From NCBI RefSeq assembly GCF_005405485.1, contig NZ_BJED01000031.1, forward strand, positions 1 to 35,203: a DNA stretch of 35,203 nt, in the 5' to 3' direction. Origin of the DNA: Enterococcus hulanensis (GTDB taxonomy: Bacteria; Bacillota; Bacilli; Lactobacillales; Enterococcaceae). The notes beneath the pieces are model-generated. The model saw nothing but the letters and a program-made list of their open reading frames with translations. It did no database searches and was not told the origin of the DNA. This document shows, one piece after another, positions 7,727-16,800 of this stretch (positions within the stretch are counted from its first letter, which is position 1; every line of letters begins with the position of its first letter). The translations under genes were made by a program, and so were the position numbers.

Positions 7727-8431
7727 ATGGCAGAAACAAATCTTTATATTGTTCGACATGGTAAAACGATGTTCAATACATTGGCTCGGGTACAGGGCTG
7801 GTGTGATACACCGCTGACCAAGAGTGGTCGCGAAGGTATCCATTATGTAGGTCTAGGCTTGCAGGATACGAAGTTTGAAGAAGCCTATTCAAGTGATTCA
7901 GGCAGAGCGATCGAAACGATGCGCATCCTTTTAAGCGAACATCCTGATGGCAAAGATATTCCTTATCACGTAGATCCGCGCATCCGCGAATGGTGCTTTG
8001 GTTCATTGGAAGGTGCCTATGATGCAGAAATGTGGGGCGTTTTACCACGAGTACTGAATTTCAAAACAGAAGACGATCTCTTCGCAACAGACGTCAGCTT
8101 TGAAGAAATCGCAAATGCTGTCGAAGGTGCAGATACAGCAAACTGGGCAGAACCTTATGAACAATTACGCGACCGTGTTTGGAACGGCTTCGAAGATATT
8201 GCGCAAAGTCGGGAAAAACAAGGCGGCGGAAATGTTTTGATCGTTTCTCACGGATTGACCATCGCTTTCTTATTAAGCTTGATCGATTCAAAACAGCCGG
8301 TACGTGCCAACCTGTTAAACGGCAGTATCAATCGCCTGCGTTATGAAAATGGTGAATTCTCGATCCGCGCCATCAACGATATTAGTTATATGGAACGGGG
8401 AAAAACGATCTCAGATCATACAGATGAATAG
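7727..8431 (+). CDS. histidine phosphatase family protein (phosphoglycerate mutase-like)
   Basis: A 234-residue protein of the histidine phosphatase (branch 1) superfamily. The phosphate-accepting RHG motif is near the N-terminus (YIVRHGKTMFN) and the second catalytic His is in LIVSHGLTIAF at about 190. A true glycolytic mutase is unlikely, given the sequence around GWCDTPLTKSGREG and the length; broad phosphatase activity is more likely. ATG at 7727 has GGAGG eight bases upstream. The longer reading from TTG 7712 would run through that ribosome binding site and is rejected. It ends in its own terminator. Confidence 0.88.
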   Translation: MAETNLYIVRHGKTMFNTLARVQGWCDTPLTKSGREGIHYVGLGLQDTKFEEAYSSDSGRAIETMRILLSEHPDGKDIPYHVDPRIREWCFGSLEGAYDAEMWGVLPRVLNFKTEDDLFATDVSFEEIANAVEGADTANWAEPYEQLRDRVWNGFEDIAQSREKQGGGNVLIVSHGLTIAFLLSLIDSKQPVRANLLNGSINRLRYENGEFSIRAINDISYMERGKTISDHTDE

Positions 8432-8438
8432 AAATTTT

Positions 8439-8467
8439 ACTGTCAGCGAATGCTGGCAGTTTTTTTC
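8439..8467 (+). terminator. terminator after the histidine phosphatase gene
   Basis: Stem ACTGTCAGC/GCTGGCAGT (one G-U pair), loop GAAT, then TTTTTTT. Confidence 0.85.
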
Positions 8468-8516
8468 TTAAAAAAAGCTTAGCCTTTTTTCGATGGTCTT
8501 TTCAAAGGTGAAACGG

Positions 8517-8522
8517 TATACT
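8517..8522 (+). promoter_or_regulatory. -10 box of uppP
   Basis: TATACT about 40 bases before the uppP start. The sequence 17 bases upstream (TGGTCT) is a poor -35. Confidence 0.35.
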
Positions 8523-8557
8523 GATTATTGTTATTAACTTGAAAGGACGTATACTTA

Positions 8558-9391
8558 ATGCTTATTGCCAATATTTTTAAAGCAATTATTCTAGGAATCG
8601 TCGAAGGAATCACTGAGTGGCTGCCGATTTCTTCTACGGGACATTTGATTTTAGCCGATGAATTCATCAAGCTGAACATGACACCTGCTTTTATTGAGAT
8701 GTTCAATGTCGTGATTCAATTAGGTGCGATTCTAGCGGTCGTCGTTTTATATTTTACTAAATTGAATCCCTTCGCTCCCAGCAAAACTCATGAGGAGAAG
8801 CAGGATACTTGGACGTTGTGGTTCAAGGTAATCATCGCTTGTTTGCCGGCAGCCGTGATTGGATTGCCGCTAGATGATTTCTTGGAAGCTCATTTCCACA
8901 AATTCTTGCCGGTAGCAATCATGTTGATCGTTTACGGGATCGCGTTTATTGTAGTCGAACGACACAATAAAACAAAAGCACCGAAATGTACCAGCTTAAA
9001 CGATTTTACTTATAAAGCTGCTTTGATCGTCGGAGCCTTCCAATTACTTTCATTGATTCCCGGGACTTCACGTTCTGGTGCAACGATTCTTGGTGCGATC
9101 ATTATCGGCTGTTCACGTTATGTGGCAACTGAGTTCTCCTTCTTCCTTGGTATTCCCGTAATGTTTGGTGCCAGCGGATTGAAGATCGTTAAATTTTTAT
9201 TGAAGGGCAATACTTTTGGCGGTACTGAAATTATTGTGTTATTGGTTGGTATGGTCACTGCTTTCGTGGTTTCGATCGTCGCAATCAAATTCCTATTGGA
9301 TTACATCAAACGAAACGATTTCACCGCTTTTGGCTGGTATCGAATCGTCTTGGGTATCATCTTGATCGGTTATTGGCTGATCGCTATGTAA
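8558..9391 (+). CDS. uppP: undecaprenyl-diphosphate phosphatase
   Basis: A 277-residue integral membrane enzyme that dephosphorylates undecaprenyl diphosphate to recycle the lipid carrier for peptidoglycan and other wall polymers. Both signature regions are present: [17 protein letters not shown] at about 13-29 with the catalytic Glu and Ser, and [12 protein letters not shown] at about 165-176 with the conserved Arg. Seven to eight hydrophobic segments fit the BacA/UppP fold, and length is typical. ATG at 8558 has GAAAGGA about ten bases upstream. It is a single gene flanked by terminators. The family gives basal bacitracin tolerance. Confidence 0.96.
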   Translation: MLIANIFKAIILGIVEGITEWLPISSTGHLILADEFIKLNMTPAFIEMFNVVIQLGAILAVVVLYFTKLNPFAPSKTHEEKQDTWTLWFKVIIACLPAAVIGLPLDDFLEAHFHKFLPVAIMLIVYGIAFIVVERHNKTKAPKCTSLNDFTYKAALIVGAFQLLSLIPGTSRSGATILGAIIIGCSRYVATEFSFFLGIPVMFGASGLKIVKFLLKGNTFGGTEIIVLLVGMVTAFVVSIVAIKFLLDYIKRNDFTAFGWYRIVLGIILIGYWLIAM

Positions 9392-9418
9392 GATCTGCAT
9401 TTTTGCAGGTCTTTTTTT
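9391..9418 (+). terminator. uppP terminator
   Basis: Stem AGATCTGCA/TGCAGGTCT, loop TTTT, followed by a run of T. It begins on the last base of the stop codon. Confidence 0.85.
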
Positions 9419-9515
9419 ATATCTGAATTTAACGATATTAATTCTAAATTAAACCAGACAAGATATTTTCATGATTTTTATTGAAACGAAGCCCTTTTAC
9501 TGTATTAACTACTAA

Positions 9516-9579
9516 TGATAGTCATTCTCAATTCCAATTGATAATCACTTTCGTTCTCAATTAGCTTATTTCATTATCA
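9516..9579. promoter_or_regulatory. cluster of Fur/PerR-like boxes before the P1B-4 ATPase
   Basis: TGATAGT-C-ATTCTCA (9516-9530) differs from the 7-1-7 Fur box TGATAAT-N-ATTATCA at two positions. TGATAATCA (from 9539) matches the left half, and ATTATCA (9573-9579) matches the right half exactly. Three partial or whole boxes in 64 bases suggest metal-dependent control. I cannot tell Fur from PerR by eye. Confidence 0.55.
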
Positions 9580-9611
9580 TTTGCACTATCTAGTGTGATA
9601 CTATGATAGTG
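9580..9611 (+). promoter_or_regulatory. P1B-4 ATPase promoter with overlapping dyad
   Basis: The -10 is TATGAT (9602-9607) and the tentative -35 is TTTGCA (9580-9585), with a 16-base spacer. CACTATC (9584-9590) and GATAGTG (9605-9611) are inverted, with a further TAGT/ACTA inside them, so a dyad of about 28 bp covers the whole promoter. Confidence 0.45.
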
Positions 9612-9695
9612 AAAGGATGACCTTTTGCTTTGCGTGTCTCATTGATCGTGTGGAGCAAAGTAGGAATCCATTAGATTGAGAAAGGAGTAAAAGTG

Positions 9696-11579
9696 ATGAG
9701 TAAGAAAGAACGTAATGCGTTTCTCTCTACCCTTTTCTGTTTATTATTTTTAATTATCGGCAAGATTTTAAGCGGGCTTTCACAGCCCATCTATCCCCTC
9801 TTTTTCGTTTTGGCAATTATTAGCGGCGGCTGGAAACAAACCTATGAAGGTATCAGCGAGTTGATACATGAACGTACATTGAATGTCGATCTGCTGATGG
9901 CATTAGCTGCGATCGGTGCGTGTTTAATCGGCAATTGGTTTGAAGGTGCGATGTTGACCTTTATTTTCTGTTTAAGCGGTGCATTGGAGGAATATGCTAC
10001 TAACAAAAGTACGAAGGAAATCACTGCTCTAATGAATGTAGCCCCCAATGATGCTTTAAAAATCATTGATGACGAACATGTGACTGTTCCTGTTGAAGAA
10101 TTGGCATTAGGTGATTACGTTTTTGTACCAAAGGGAGCTGCCGTGCCGATCGACGGCCGAATGTTAGGCGCCTCCTCGATTGATGAATCGGCTATCTCCG
10201 GAGAATCTGTTCCGGTGGAAAAAGCGATTGATGATGAAGCTTTTGGCGGAACCATCAACCTAGGTCAGGCGTTCACCTTGGAAGTAACCAAAACCAGCAA
10301 CGATACTTTGTTCGCTCAAATTTTACGCTTAGTTGAGAATGCACAAAATGAACAAAGTGCGACTGCGACCTTTATTGAAAAAATCGAAAATGTCTATGTC
10401 AAAATCGTTCTAATAGCCGTACCTTTGATGATTTTACTAACACACTTTTTATTAGGCTGGAGCTTTACGGAAAGCTTTTATCGCGGAATGGTTTTACTAG
10501 TTGTCGCCTCTCCTTGTGCTTTAGTCGCTTCTGCCACGCCTGCTACGTTGGCTGCGATTTCCAACGGTGCGGAGAAAGGGATTCTATTCAAATCGGGGAA
10601 AACGCTGGAAAAACTGGCGGATCTGCGGGCAATCTCATTTGATAAAACTGGTACTTTAACTCAAGGAAAGCCGCGAGTGACGGATTATAAGACCTTTTCC
10701 GATGATCCGATCGTCCCGCAATTGTTCTACTCAATGGAACGCCAGTCCACCCATCCTTTAGCGGTTGCGATTACTAAGTTCTTTAATGATGAAGAAGCTT
10801 TGGAGCTTCAAGTCGAGGAACGAGCTGGGTTTGGTTTGGAAACCACCTATCAGGAGCAGACTTGGTTGCTTGGCAAGCCGACTGAAAAGCAAAGTCATCC
10901 CTTGATCGAACAATGGCATGAGGAAGGAAAAACCGTAGTTGTCCTTAGTAAAAATCAACAGGTCATTGCTTTATTGGCTTTGATGGACCTGCCGAAACCT
11001 TTTACCAAAGAAGTTATTGGTTATTTCCAAGATCAAGAGGTAGAAACCGTTATGCTTACTGGAGATAATCCTGGTGCGGCGAAATATGTTGCTCAACAGC
11101 TAGGCTTGAATGATTTCCACGGCGGCTGTCTTCCCGCAGACAAAACCGATTTGGTGAAACAGCAGCAAGCAGATTACACGGTCAACGCAATGGTGGGCGA
11201 TGGGATCAATGACGCCCCAGCCCTAGCAACTGCCAGTATCGGGATTGCGATGGGTGAAGGAACAGATGTCGCGATGGAAGTTTCTGATATGGTACTGATG
11301 AAGAACGATTTGACTAAGCTGATGTACAGCCATCGCTTGGCGAAAAAAATGAAGCGGATCGTTCGTCAAAATATCCTCTTTTCATTAAGTGTGATCGTCC
11401 TGCTGATTGCCAGCAACTTTCTACAATTCCTGACGCTTCCTCTTGGTGTCGTTGGGCACGAAGGAAGTACCATTCTTGTCATTTTAAATGGCTTGAGGAT
11501 GCTAATGCCGTTAAAAGAAATGGTAAATCTTGATGAAACCAAATGTATTGAGTGTCCTCTTTATAAAGCAGCACAGTAA
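9696..11579 (+). CDS. P1B-4-type metal-efflux ATPase (FrvA/PfeT-like, probable Fe(II) exporter)
   Basis: A 627-residue P-type ATPase without an N-terminal metal-binding domain. In order: membrane pairs up to about residue 100, the actuator domain with DESAISGES (163-171), Ser-Pro-Cys in membrane helix 6 (272-274), the phosphorylation site DKTGT (316-320), the GDGINDAP hinge, and HEGST near 588 in the last helices. SPC plus HEGxT defines subgroup P1B-4, whose members export Fe(II), Co(II) or Zn(II). Listeria FrvA and B. subtilis PfeT are iron exporters of this class and similar size. A C-terminal CIEC pair (617, 620) may bind metal. ATG at 9696 has AAAGGAG eight bases upstream; GTG 9693 is less well spaced. 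Fur-like boxes upstream favour iron. The metal is an inference. Confidence 0.9.
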   Translation: MSKKERNAFLSTLFCLLFLIIGKILSGLSQPIYPLFFVLAIISGGWKQTYEGISELIHERTLNVDLLMALAAIGACLIGNWFEGAMLTFIFCLSGALEEYATNKSTKEITALMNVAPNDALKIIDDEHVTVPVEELALGDYVFVPKGAAVPIDGRMLGASSIDESAISGESVPVEKAIDDEAFGGTINLGQAFTLEVTKTSNDTLFAQILRLVENAQNEQSATATFIEKIENVYVKIVLIAVPLMILLTHFLLGWSFTESFYRGMVLLVVASPCALVASATPATLAAISNGAEKGILFKSGKTLEKLADLRAISFDKTGTLTQGKPRVTDYKTFSDDPIVPQLFYSMERQSTHPLAVAITKFFNDEEALELQVEERAGFGLETTYQEQTWLLGKPTEKQSHPLIEQWHEEGKTVVVLSKNQQVIALLALMDLPKPFTKEVIGYFQDQEVETVMLTGDNPGAAKYVAQQLGLNDFHGGCLPADKTDLVKQQQADYTVNAMVGDGINDAPALATASIGIAMGEGTDVAMEVSDMVLMKNDLTKLMYSHRLAKKMKRIVRQNILFSLSVIVLLIASNFLQFLTLPLGVVGHEGSTILVILNGLRMLMPLKEMVNLDETKCIECPLYKAAQ

Positions 11580-11612
11580 AAAAGCTAGAATCATTTCGAT
11601 TCTAGCTTTTTG
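11577..11612. terminator. bidirectional terminator between the ATPase and DUF47 genes
   Basis: A perfect stem AAAAAGCTAGAATC/GATTCTAGCTTTTT with loop ATTTC lies between two convergent genes, with T runs on both strands. Confidence 0.9.
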
Positions 11613-11616
11613 TCTG

Positions 11617-12240
11617 CTATGAATTTTTAATAACCAAACCTTCGATAATGTCAGCTGCTGCTTCACAGGCATCTGTAATCTTTTCTAAGTGATTGTAGAT
11701 ATCCCGCCATTTAATGATCTCGATCGGATCTTTTTCATTTGCGAATAAATCCTTCACTAATGAGCTATACAGCTTATCCGCTTCCGATTCGGTTTTATTT
11801 ACTTGTTCGATATAGCCCTTCAACGCTTTTGAATGTTTAAATTTGGCGAATTCTTTAGTCGCCTGTACTACATCAGCAGTAGCTGTTACTACTAATTGCA
11901 GAAATTTATCTGTATTTGGCCGAATTGTATAAACCAATAAGTTTTCGAACAAATATGTGGTCGCGTTTAATTCATCCAGAATATCATCTAAGTGATTCGT
12001 GATCATAACGATGTCTTCGCGATCAATCGGTGTAATGAAGGCGTCGTAAAGCTCTGTCATGATTTCTTTTGAAATACGGTCGCCATGTCCTTCCAGACGA
12101 TGGATCTCTTCGGATTTATCGCTAAATTTTTCGGTCGAATACTCCCTGATCAGATCCAATAATAATTGTGCTGATTCAGCAGAATATTGCGCCATTTGCT
12201 CTAACTTGCCAAAATAGTCGAATTGTTTTTTTCTAGCCAT
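11617..12240 (-). CDS. DUF47 family PhoU-like protein (Pit accessory protein)
   Basis: A 207-residue, all-helical cytosolic protein of the DUF47/PhoU-like family. Typical segments are EIHRLEGHGDRISKEIMTEL, FITPIDREDIVMITNHLDDI and the C-terminal KITDACEAAADIIEGLVIK. B. subtilis YkaA is a like protein. It starts 15 bases after the pit stop codon with AAGGGG upstream of ATG, so the two are one operon. The pairing of DUF47 with Pit transporters is widespread, and the protein is thought to modulate transport. It ends at the shared bidirectional terminator. Confidence 0.9.
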   Translation of the reverse strand: MARKKQFDYFGKLEQMAQYSAESAQLLLDLIREYSTEKFSDKSEEIHRLEGHGDRISKEIMTELYDAFITPIDREDIVMITNHLDDILDELNATTYLFENLLVYTIRPNTDKFLQLVVTATADVVQATKEFAKFKHSKALKGYIEQVNKTESEADKLYSSLVKDLFANEKDPIEIIKWRDIYNHLEKITDACEAAADIIEGLVIKNS

Positions 12241-12255
12241 TGTTTGATCCCCTTT

Positions 12256-13269
12256 TTAAAAGATTGCCACAAATAATTTTGCCATCACGAATGCAATAAT
12301 TCCACAGCCAGGAAAAGTCAGCAGCCAAGCACTGATCATTTCTTTTACGATACTCCAATCAACGCTTGAAGTTCGTTTGGCCGCTCCTGCTCCCATGATC
12401 GCAGTTGTTTTCGTATGGGTCGTTGACACCGGAATTCCGAATATCGACGCAAGGAAAAGACAAATCGCGGCACTCAAATCCGCAGCAAACCCCTGATACC
12501 GCTCCAGCTTCACCATGTCCATCCCCACTGATTTAATGATCTTCATTCCCCCTACAGAGGTGCCAAAGCCCATCGTTACAGAACAAAGGACCATTACCCA
12601 GATAGGAATGACAAATCCGTTCCCGGTTTTTTCAGCCAAATTATTGTAAAAAAGTCCTAACATAAAGACACCCATAAACTTCTGCCCATCCTGTGCACCA
12701 TGCAAGAAAGCATTCATTCCGGCACTGATTGCCTGACCGATCGTAAAGACGTGATTTGCCACGCGTCTGGATATACCTTGAAAAATCAATACGATAAGCT
12801 TAGTAACCAGCCAACCGCCGCCAAAGCCCATGATCGTCGAAACGACCAGACCTACGATAACCTTCAGCCATTCAGCTCCGCTAACCGCTTCCAATCCGCC
12901 CATCGCCATTGCAGACCCTGTTAACCCGGCAATCAACGCGTGAGATTCACTTGTCGGAATACCAAAATACCAAGCCGCGACTGCCCAGACGACAATGGAA
13001 AATAAAGAAGCTGCCAAAGCGACCTGCGCGGCGTTGCCCGCCCCTTCAAAGGTCACGATGTTGCTGATTGTTTCGGCCACCTGCGAATTAAAATAAGTCA
13101 TAACCAAGGCGCCTAAAAAGTTCATTACTACGGCCATCCAGATAGCGACATTGGGTCTCAATACCCTGGTCGAGACTGCTGTGGCAATCGCGTTTGGCGC
13201 ATCTGTCCAACCATTTACAAAAATGACTCCCATAACCAACGTTATTGTAACAACTAAAGCAATACTCAT
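12256..13269 (-). CDS. pit: Pit family inorganic phosphate transporter
   Basis: A 337-residue membrane protein of the PiT family (PF01384), which imports phosphate, usually as a metal-phosphate complex driven by an ion gradient. The two inverted signature repeats are seen: GWTDAPNAIATAVSTRVL near the N-terminus and GIPVSTTHTKTTAIMGAG near residue 290. About ten hydrophobic segments cover the rest. ATG at 13269 (MSIALVV) is chosen because the first membrane helix starts there and GGTGG precedes it. The 14-codon extension is polar and aromatic and has no support. It forms an operon with the DUF47 gene, divergent from rpsT. Confidence 0.93.
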   Translation of the reverse strand: MSIALVVTITLVMGVIFVNGWTDAPNAIATAVSTRVLRPNVAIWMAVVMNFLGALVMTYFNSQVAETISNIVTFEGAGNAAQVALAASLFSIVVWAVAAWYFGIPTSESHALIAGLTGSAMAMGGLEAVSGAEWLKVIVGLVVSTIMGFGGGWLVTKLIVLIFQGISRRVANHVFTIGQAISAGMNAFLHGAQDGQKFMGVFMLGLFYNNLAEKTGNGFVIPIWVMVLCSVTMGFGTSVGGMKIIKSVGMDMVKLERYQGFAADLSAAICLFLASIFGIPVSTTHTKTTAIMGAGAAKRTSSVDWSIVKEMISAWLLTFPGCGIIAFVMAKLFVAIF

Positions 13270-13302
13270 GCTGCACCACCATTTCTTATTTTCAAAATAA
13301 TG

Positions 13303-13311
13303 ATAGCACAC
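13303..13311 (-). promoter_or_regulatory. possible extended -10 promoter of pit
   Basis: On the minus strand, TGC-TATCAT stands about 35 bases before the pit start. The -35 is poor. Confidence 0.3.
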
Positions 13312-13405
13312 CCGCTACCTTTCGTCCTTAAATTACTAGATTTCTCCACTTTTTGGTTTAATTCTATTTATTTTCTGTTAAGGAAAAAAACTTGTCACGA
13401 TTTTA

Positions 13406-13434
13406 TTGCATTGAAAAGCGGCTTTATGTATAAT
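13406..13434 (+). promoter_or_regulatory. rpsT sigma-A promoter
   Basis: -35 TTGCAT (13406-13411), 17-base spacer, perfect -10 TATAAT (13429-13434). Confidence 0.8.
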
Positions 13435-13450
13435 GAGTAATGTTGAATTG

Positions 13451-13466
13451 TACGGCAAAAGCCGTA
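13451..13466 (+). promoter_or_regulatory. hairpin in the rpsT leader
   Basis: A perfect stem TACGGC/GCCGTA with an AAAA loop lies in a leader of about 50 bases, 16 bases before the GGAGG of rpsT. No T run follows, so it is not a terminator. Autoregulation by S20 is possible but unproven. Confidence 0.5.
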
Positions 13467-13492
13467 TAAGACTGAATTCGGAGGTGAAATCC

Positions 13493-13747
13493 ATGCCAAA
13501 CATTGAATCTGCAATCAAACGCGTTCGCACTAGCGAAGCTGCTAACGCTAAAAACTCATCACAAATGAGCGCAATGCGTACTACTGTTAAGAAATTTGAA
13601 GAAGCCGCTACTGCTGGCGCTGAAAATATGAACGACCTTTATAAAGAAGCTGTTAAAGCAATCGATATGGCTGAAACAAAAGGTTTGATTCACAAAAACA
13701 AAGCAAACCGCGACAAAGCTCGTCTTGCTAAAAAATTAGCTAAATAA
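13493..13747 (+). CDS. rpsT: 30S ribosomal protein S20
   Basis: An 84-residue ribosomal protein that binds 16S rRNA in the small subunit. It begins [16 protein letters not shown] and ends [15 protein letters not shown], with the usual Lys/Arg/Ala-rich helical make-up. ATG at 13493 has GGAGGTG eight bases upstream; a longer reading from 13433 would start inside the promoter and is rejected. Single gene, with promoter, leader hairpin and terminator all visible. Confidence 0.97.
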   Translation: MPNIESAIKRVRTSEAANAKNSSQMSAMRTTVKKFEEAATAGAENMNDLYKEAVKAIDMAETKGLIHKNKANRDKARLAKKLAK

Positions 13748-13748
13748 T

Positions 13749-13777
13749 AAAAACCGATCTTTTGATCGGTTTTTTTA
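13749..13777 (+). terminator. rpsT terminator
   Basis: Stem AAACCGATC/GATCGGTTT, loop TTTT, then a T run. Confidence 0.9.
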
Positions 13778-13794
13778 TTTGTATTTATTTAGCC

Positions 13795-13835
13795 GTAAAG
13801 AGCGCCGATACAAAAACTGTATCCGCGCTCTTTAC
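13795..13835 (-). terminator. long hairpin after nifJ
   Basis: A 17-bp stem with one mismatch (13795-13811 with 13819-13835, loop of seven) begins next to the nifJ stop codon. No clear T run follows on the minus strand, so it may protect the 3' end or act with the nearby rpsT terminator hairpin. Confidence 0.5.
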
Positions 13836-16800
13836 TTATTTATTTGTTAATTCAGTATAGCTTTTTGCGCGATCTTCCATGTCGACAACGGTTTGATTCA
13901 GCATTTCTTCTACTAATTCATCATCTTTCTTGATGTTATGCAAAGCAGAGAAGCGCGTTTGTCCTTCTAAGAAGTCATTCATCTTGCTGAAGTCGGTTTT
14001 CTTAAAGTCGATCCGCATTGGATCTTTGCCTTTTTGAGCACGAACCGGATCATAACGGTAAAGCGGCCAGTAGCCTGATTCTACCGCTTTCTTAGACTCT
14101 TTGATCGTTTGGCTCATACCGCCGCGGATACCGTGATTGATACAAGGGGTATAACCAATGATCAATGAAGGTCCTGGATACGCTTCGGCCTCTTGGATAG
14201 CCTTCAACGCTTGAGTTGGATTGGCTTCGATCGCCACTTGCGCAACATACACATCGCGATAAGTCATAGCGATCATTCCCAGATCTTTCTTCTTCGTCTT
14301 CTTACCGCCGGCTGCAAATTTAGCAATCGCAGCTGATGGTGTGGCTTTCGACATTTGTCCGCCTGTATTGGCGTACACTTCGTTATCCATGACGAGAATA
14401 TTCACGTCTTCGCCAGACGCTAGAACATGATCGATCCCGCTAAAGCCGATATCGTATGCCCAGCCGTCCCCGCCGATGATCCATTGGCTAGGTTTAGCAA
14501 ACATTTCATTGTCAGCTAGGATTGATTGCAGCTCTTCATTGCTTTCTTCGCTTAGGGTAGCGCGCAATTTAGCCGCACGCTGCTGACTTCCTTCGCCTTC
14601 TGTCATATGATTCAGCCAATCTTGCAACTGAGCTCTCGTATCCTCTGATCCAACGCCTTTTTCTAAAGCAGCTAGGACTTTATTCGCAACACGATTGCGT
14701 TTTGTCAAGTTCGCCATGTGCATGCCAAGACCGTATTCGGCATTGTCTTCAAATAGCGAATTACTCCAAGCAGGGCCTCGACCGTCTTGATTGACAGTGT
14801 ATGGCGTTGCTGGCGCTGAACCGCCCCAGATAGAAGAACAGCCGGTAGTATTAGCGATCATCATTCGGTCGCCAAACAATTGAGTCAGCAATTTCACGTA
14901 AGGTGTTTCGCCACAACCAGCACAAGCTCCAGAGAACTCAAGCAATGGTTGTTCAAATTGTGAGCCTTTGACCGAGAATTTTTTAGCCGGGTTAGCTTTT
15001 TGACGCAAGGTCATCGCGAATGCCCAGTTTACAGCTTGTTCTCTTTGGTCTTCATAAGACTTCATGACTAACGCTTTTTCCTTCGCTGGACAAGCTTCTA
15101 CACACAGACCGCAGCCTGTGCAATCTTCTAGTGAAACTTGAATACGATACTTGAAGCCGTCTTTTCCGCGCATGTCGCGAGTAATGAAGCCTTCAGGTGC
15201 TGCTTCCATTTCCTCTTCATCTGCAAGGAACGGACGAATCGCCGCATGCGGACAAACAAAGGCACATTCATTACACATTGTACACGCTTCTGGTATCCAC
15301 TCAGGCACTTCCAAAGCGATCCCGCGTTTCTCATAAGCCGCCGTACCGGAAGGCGCTACGCCGCCCAGCATGCCGTTTTCGATCAAATCATTGACTGAAA
15401 GCTGATTGCCCTCTTGACGATTGATCGGCTCTAGAATATTGCGGATATAAGCTGGTTTACTTGGATCATCCTCATTCGCCAGCGGCTTCACTTCGATTTC
15501 TGCCCACTCAGCTGGAATCTCGATCTTCTTCAATTCCGCTACAGTCGCATCGATCGCCTGACAGTTGCGTTCAACGATTGTTTTCGATTTCTTACCATAG
15601 GCCGCATCGACTTCTGCTTTTAGTAATGGCAGGTAAGTCTCATGATCCATAATGTCTGTTAGTTCAAAGAACGCTGTCGACATCACTTGGTTGATCCGAC
15701 CGCCTAAGCCAGTCTTTTGTGCGATTTCCATGGCGTTAATGATATAGAAATTGATATTATGCTCAGCTAAATAGCGCTTGATCCGGCCCGGCAATAATCT
15801 CTTGACCCGCTCTTCGTCCCAAACGGTATTCAATAAGAAGGTGCCGCCGTCTTTCAAGCCCTTCAATAAATCATATTGATGAATATAGGCGCTATTATGA
15901 CAGCCGACAAAATCGGCCGCTTCTACATTATAAGTAGAAAGAATCGGCTCTTTCCCAAAACGCAGGTGAGAATTTGTCAATCCGCCTGATTTTTTGGAGT
16001 CATAAGAGAAATAAGCTTGCGCATAATAATCGGTGTTATTCCCGATAATCTTGATTGCTTGCTTGTTCGCTCCAACGGTACCATCTGAACCAAGTCCCCA
16101 GAATTTCGCCTGGAAGGTTGATTTTGGCGTCAAATCTAACACATCGCTCATTGGCAAGGATAGATTTGTCACATCATCATTGATCCCGACTGTAAAGCGC
16201 GGCTTCATATCCGCTGCCGGCAACAATAAATGGTCAAACACAGCAACGATTTGATTTGGTGTTACATCTTTTGATGCAATACCATAACGTCCGCCGATCA
16301 CGATTGGGCGGTTCGTATGACGATACAATACGCTTTGGACATCAAGCAGCAATGGCTCGCCATCTGATCCTGGTTCTTTTGTCCGGTCTAATACAGCCAC
16401 TTTTTCGGCTGTTGCCGGTAATTTTGCCAGTAGATTTTCTGCTGGGAATGGACGATATAAATGAATGTCGATAAAGCCGACTTTGCGTCCATTGGCATTC
16501 AAATAATCAACCGTTTGCTGGATCGTTGGTGAAGCAGAACCCATCGCGATAATCACTTCAGTCGCTTCTGGATCGCCGTAATAATTGGTCAAATCATAAT
16601 CTGTACCGCGCAGCTCATTGATTTTATTCATGTATTTCTGCACGATCGCAGGCATTTCATCATAATAGCGGTTAACAGTTTCTCTTTGCTGGAAATGAAT
16701 ATCCGGATTTTGTGCCGTTCCTGAAACATTCGGACGATTCGGATTCATTCCTAAGCGTCGAAATTCAGCTAAGGCTTCCCAGTTCATCATGGCTTTTAAA

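Noticed and set aside
13433-13492. N-terminal extension of rpsT
   Set aside because: It would begin inside the TATAAT box of the promoter; S20 proteins begin at MPNIESA.
15138-15398. Plus-strand reading frames opposite nifJ (several at 15138-15652 and 16033-16474)
   Set aside because: They lie inside a well-supported gene on the other strand, have no ribosome binding site and show no family resemblance.
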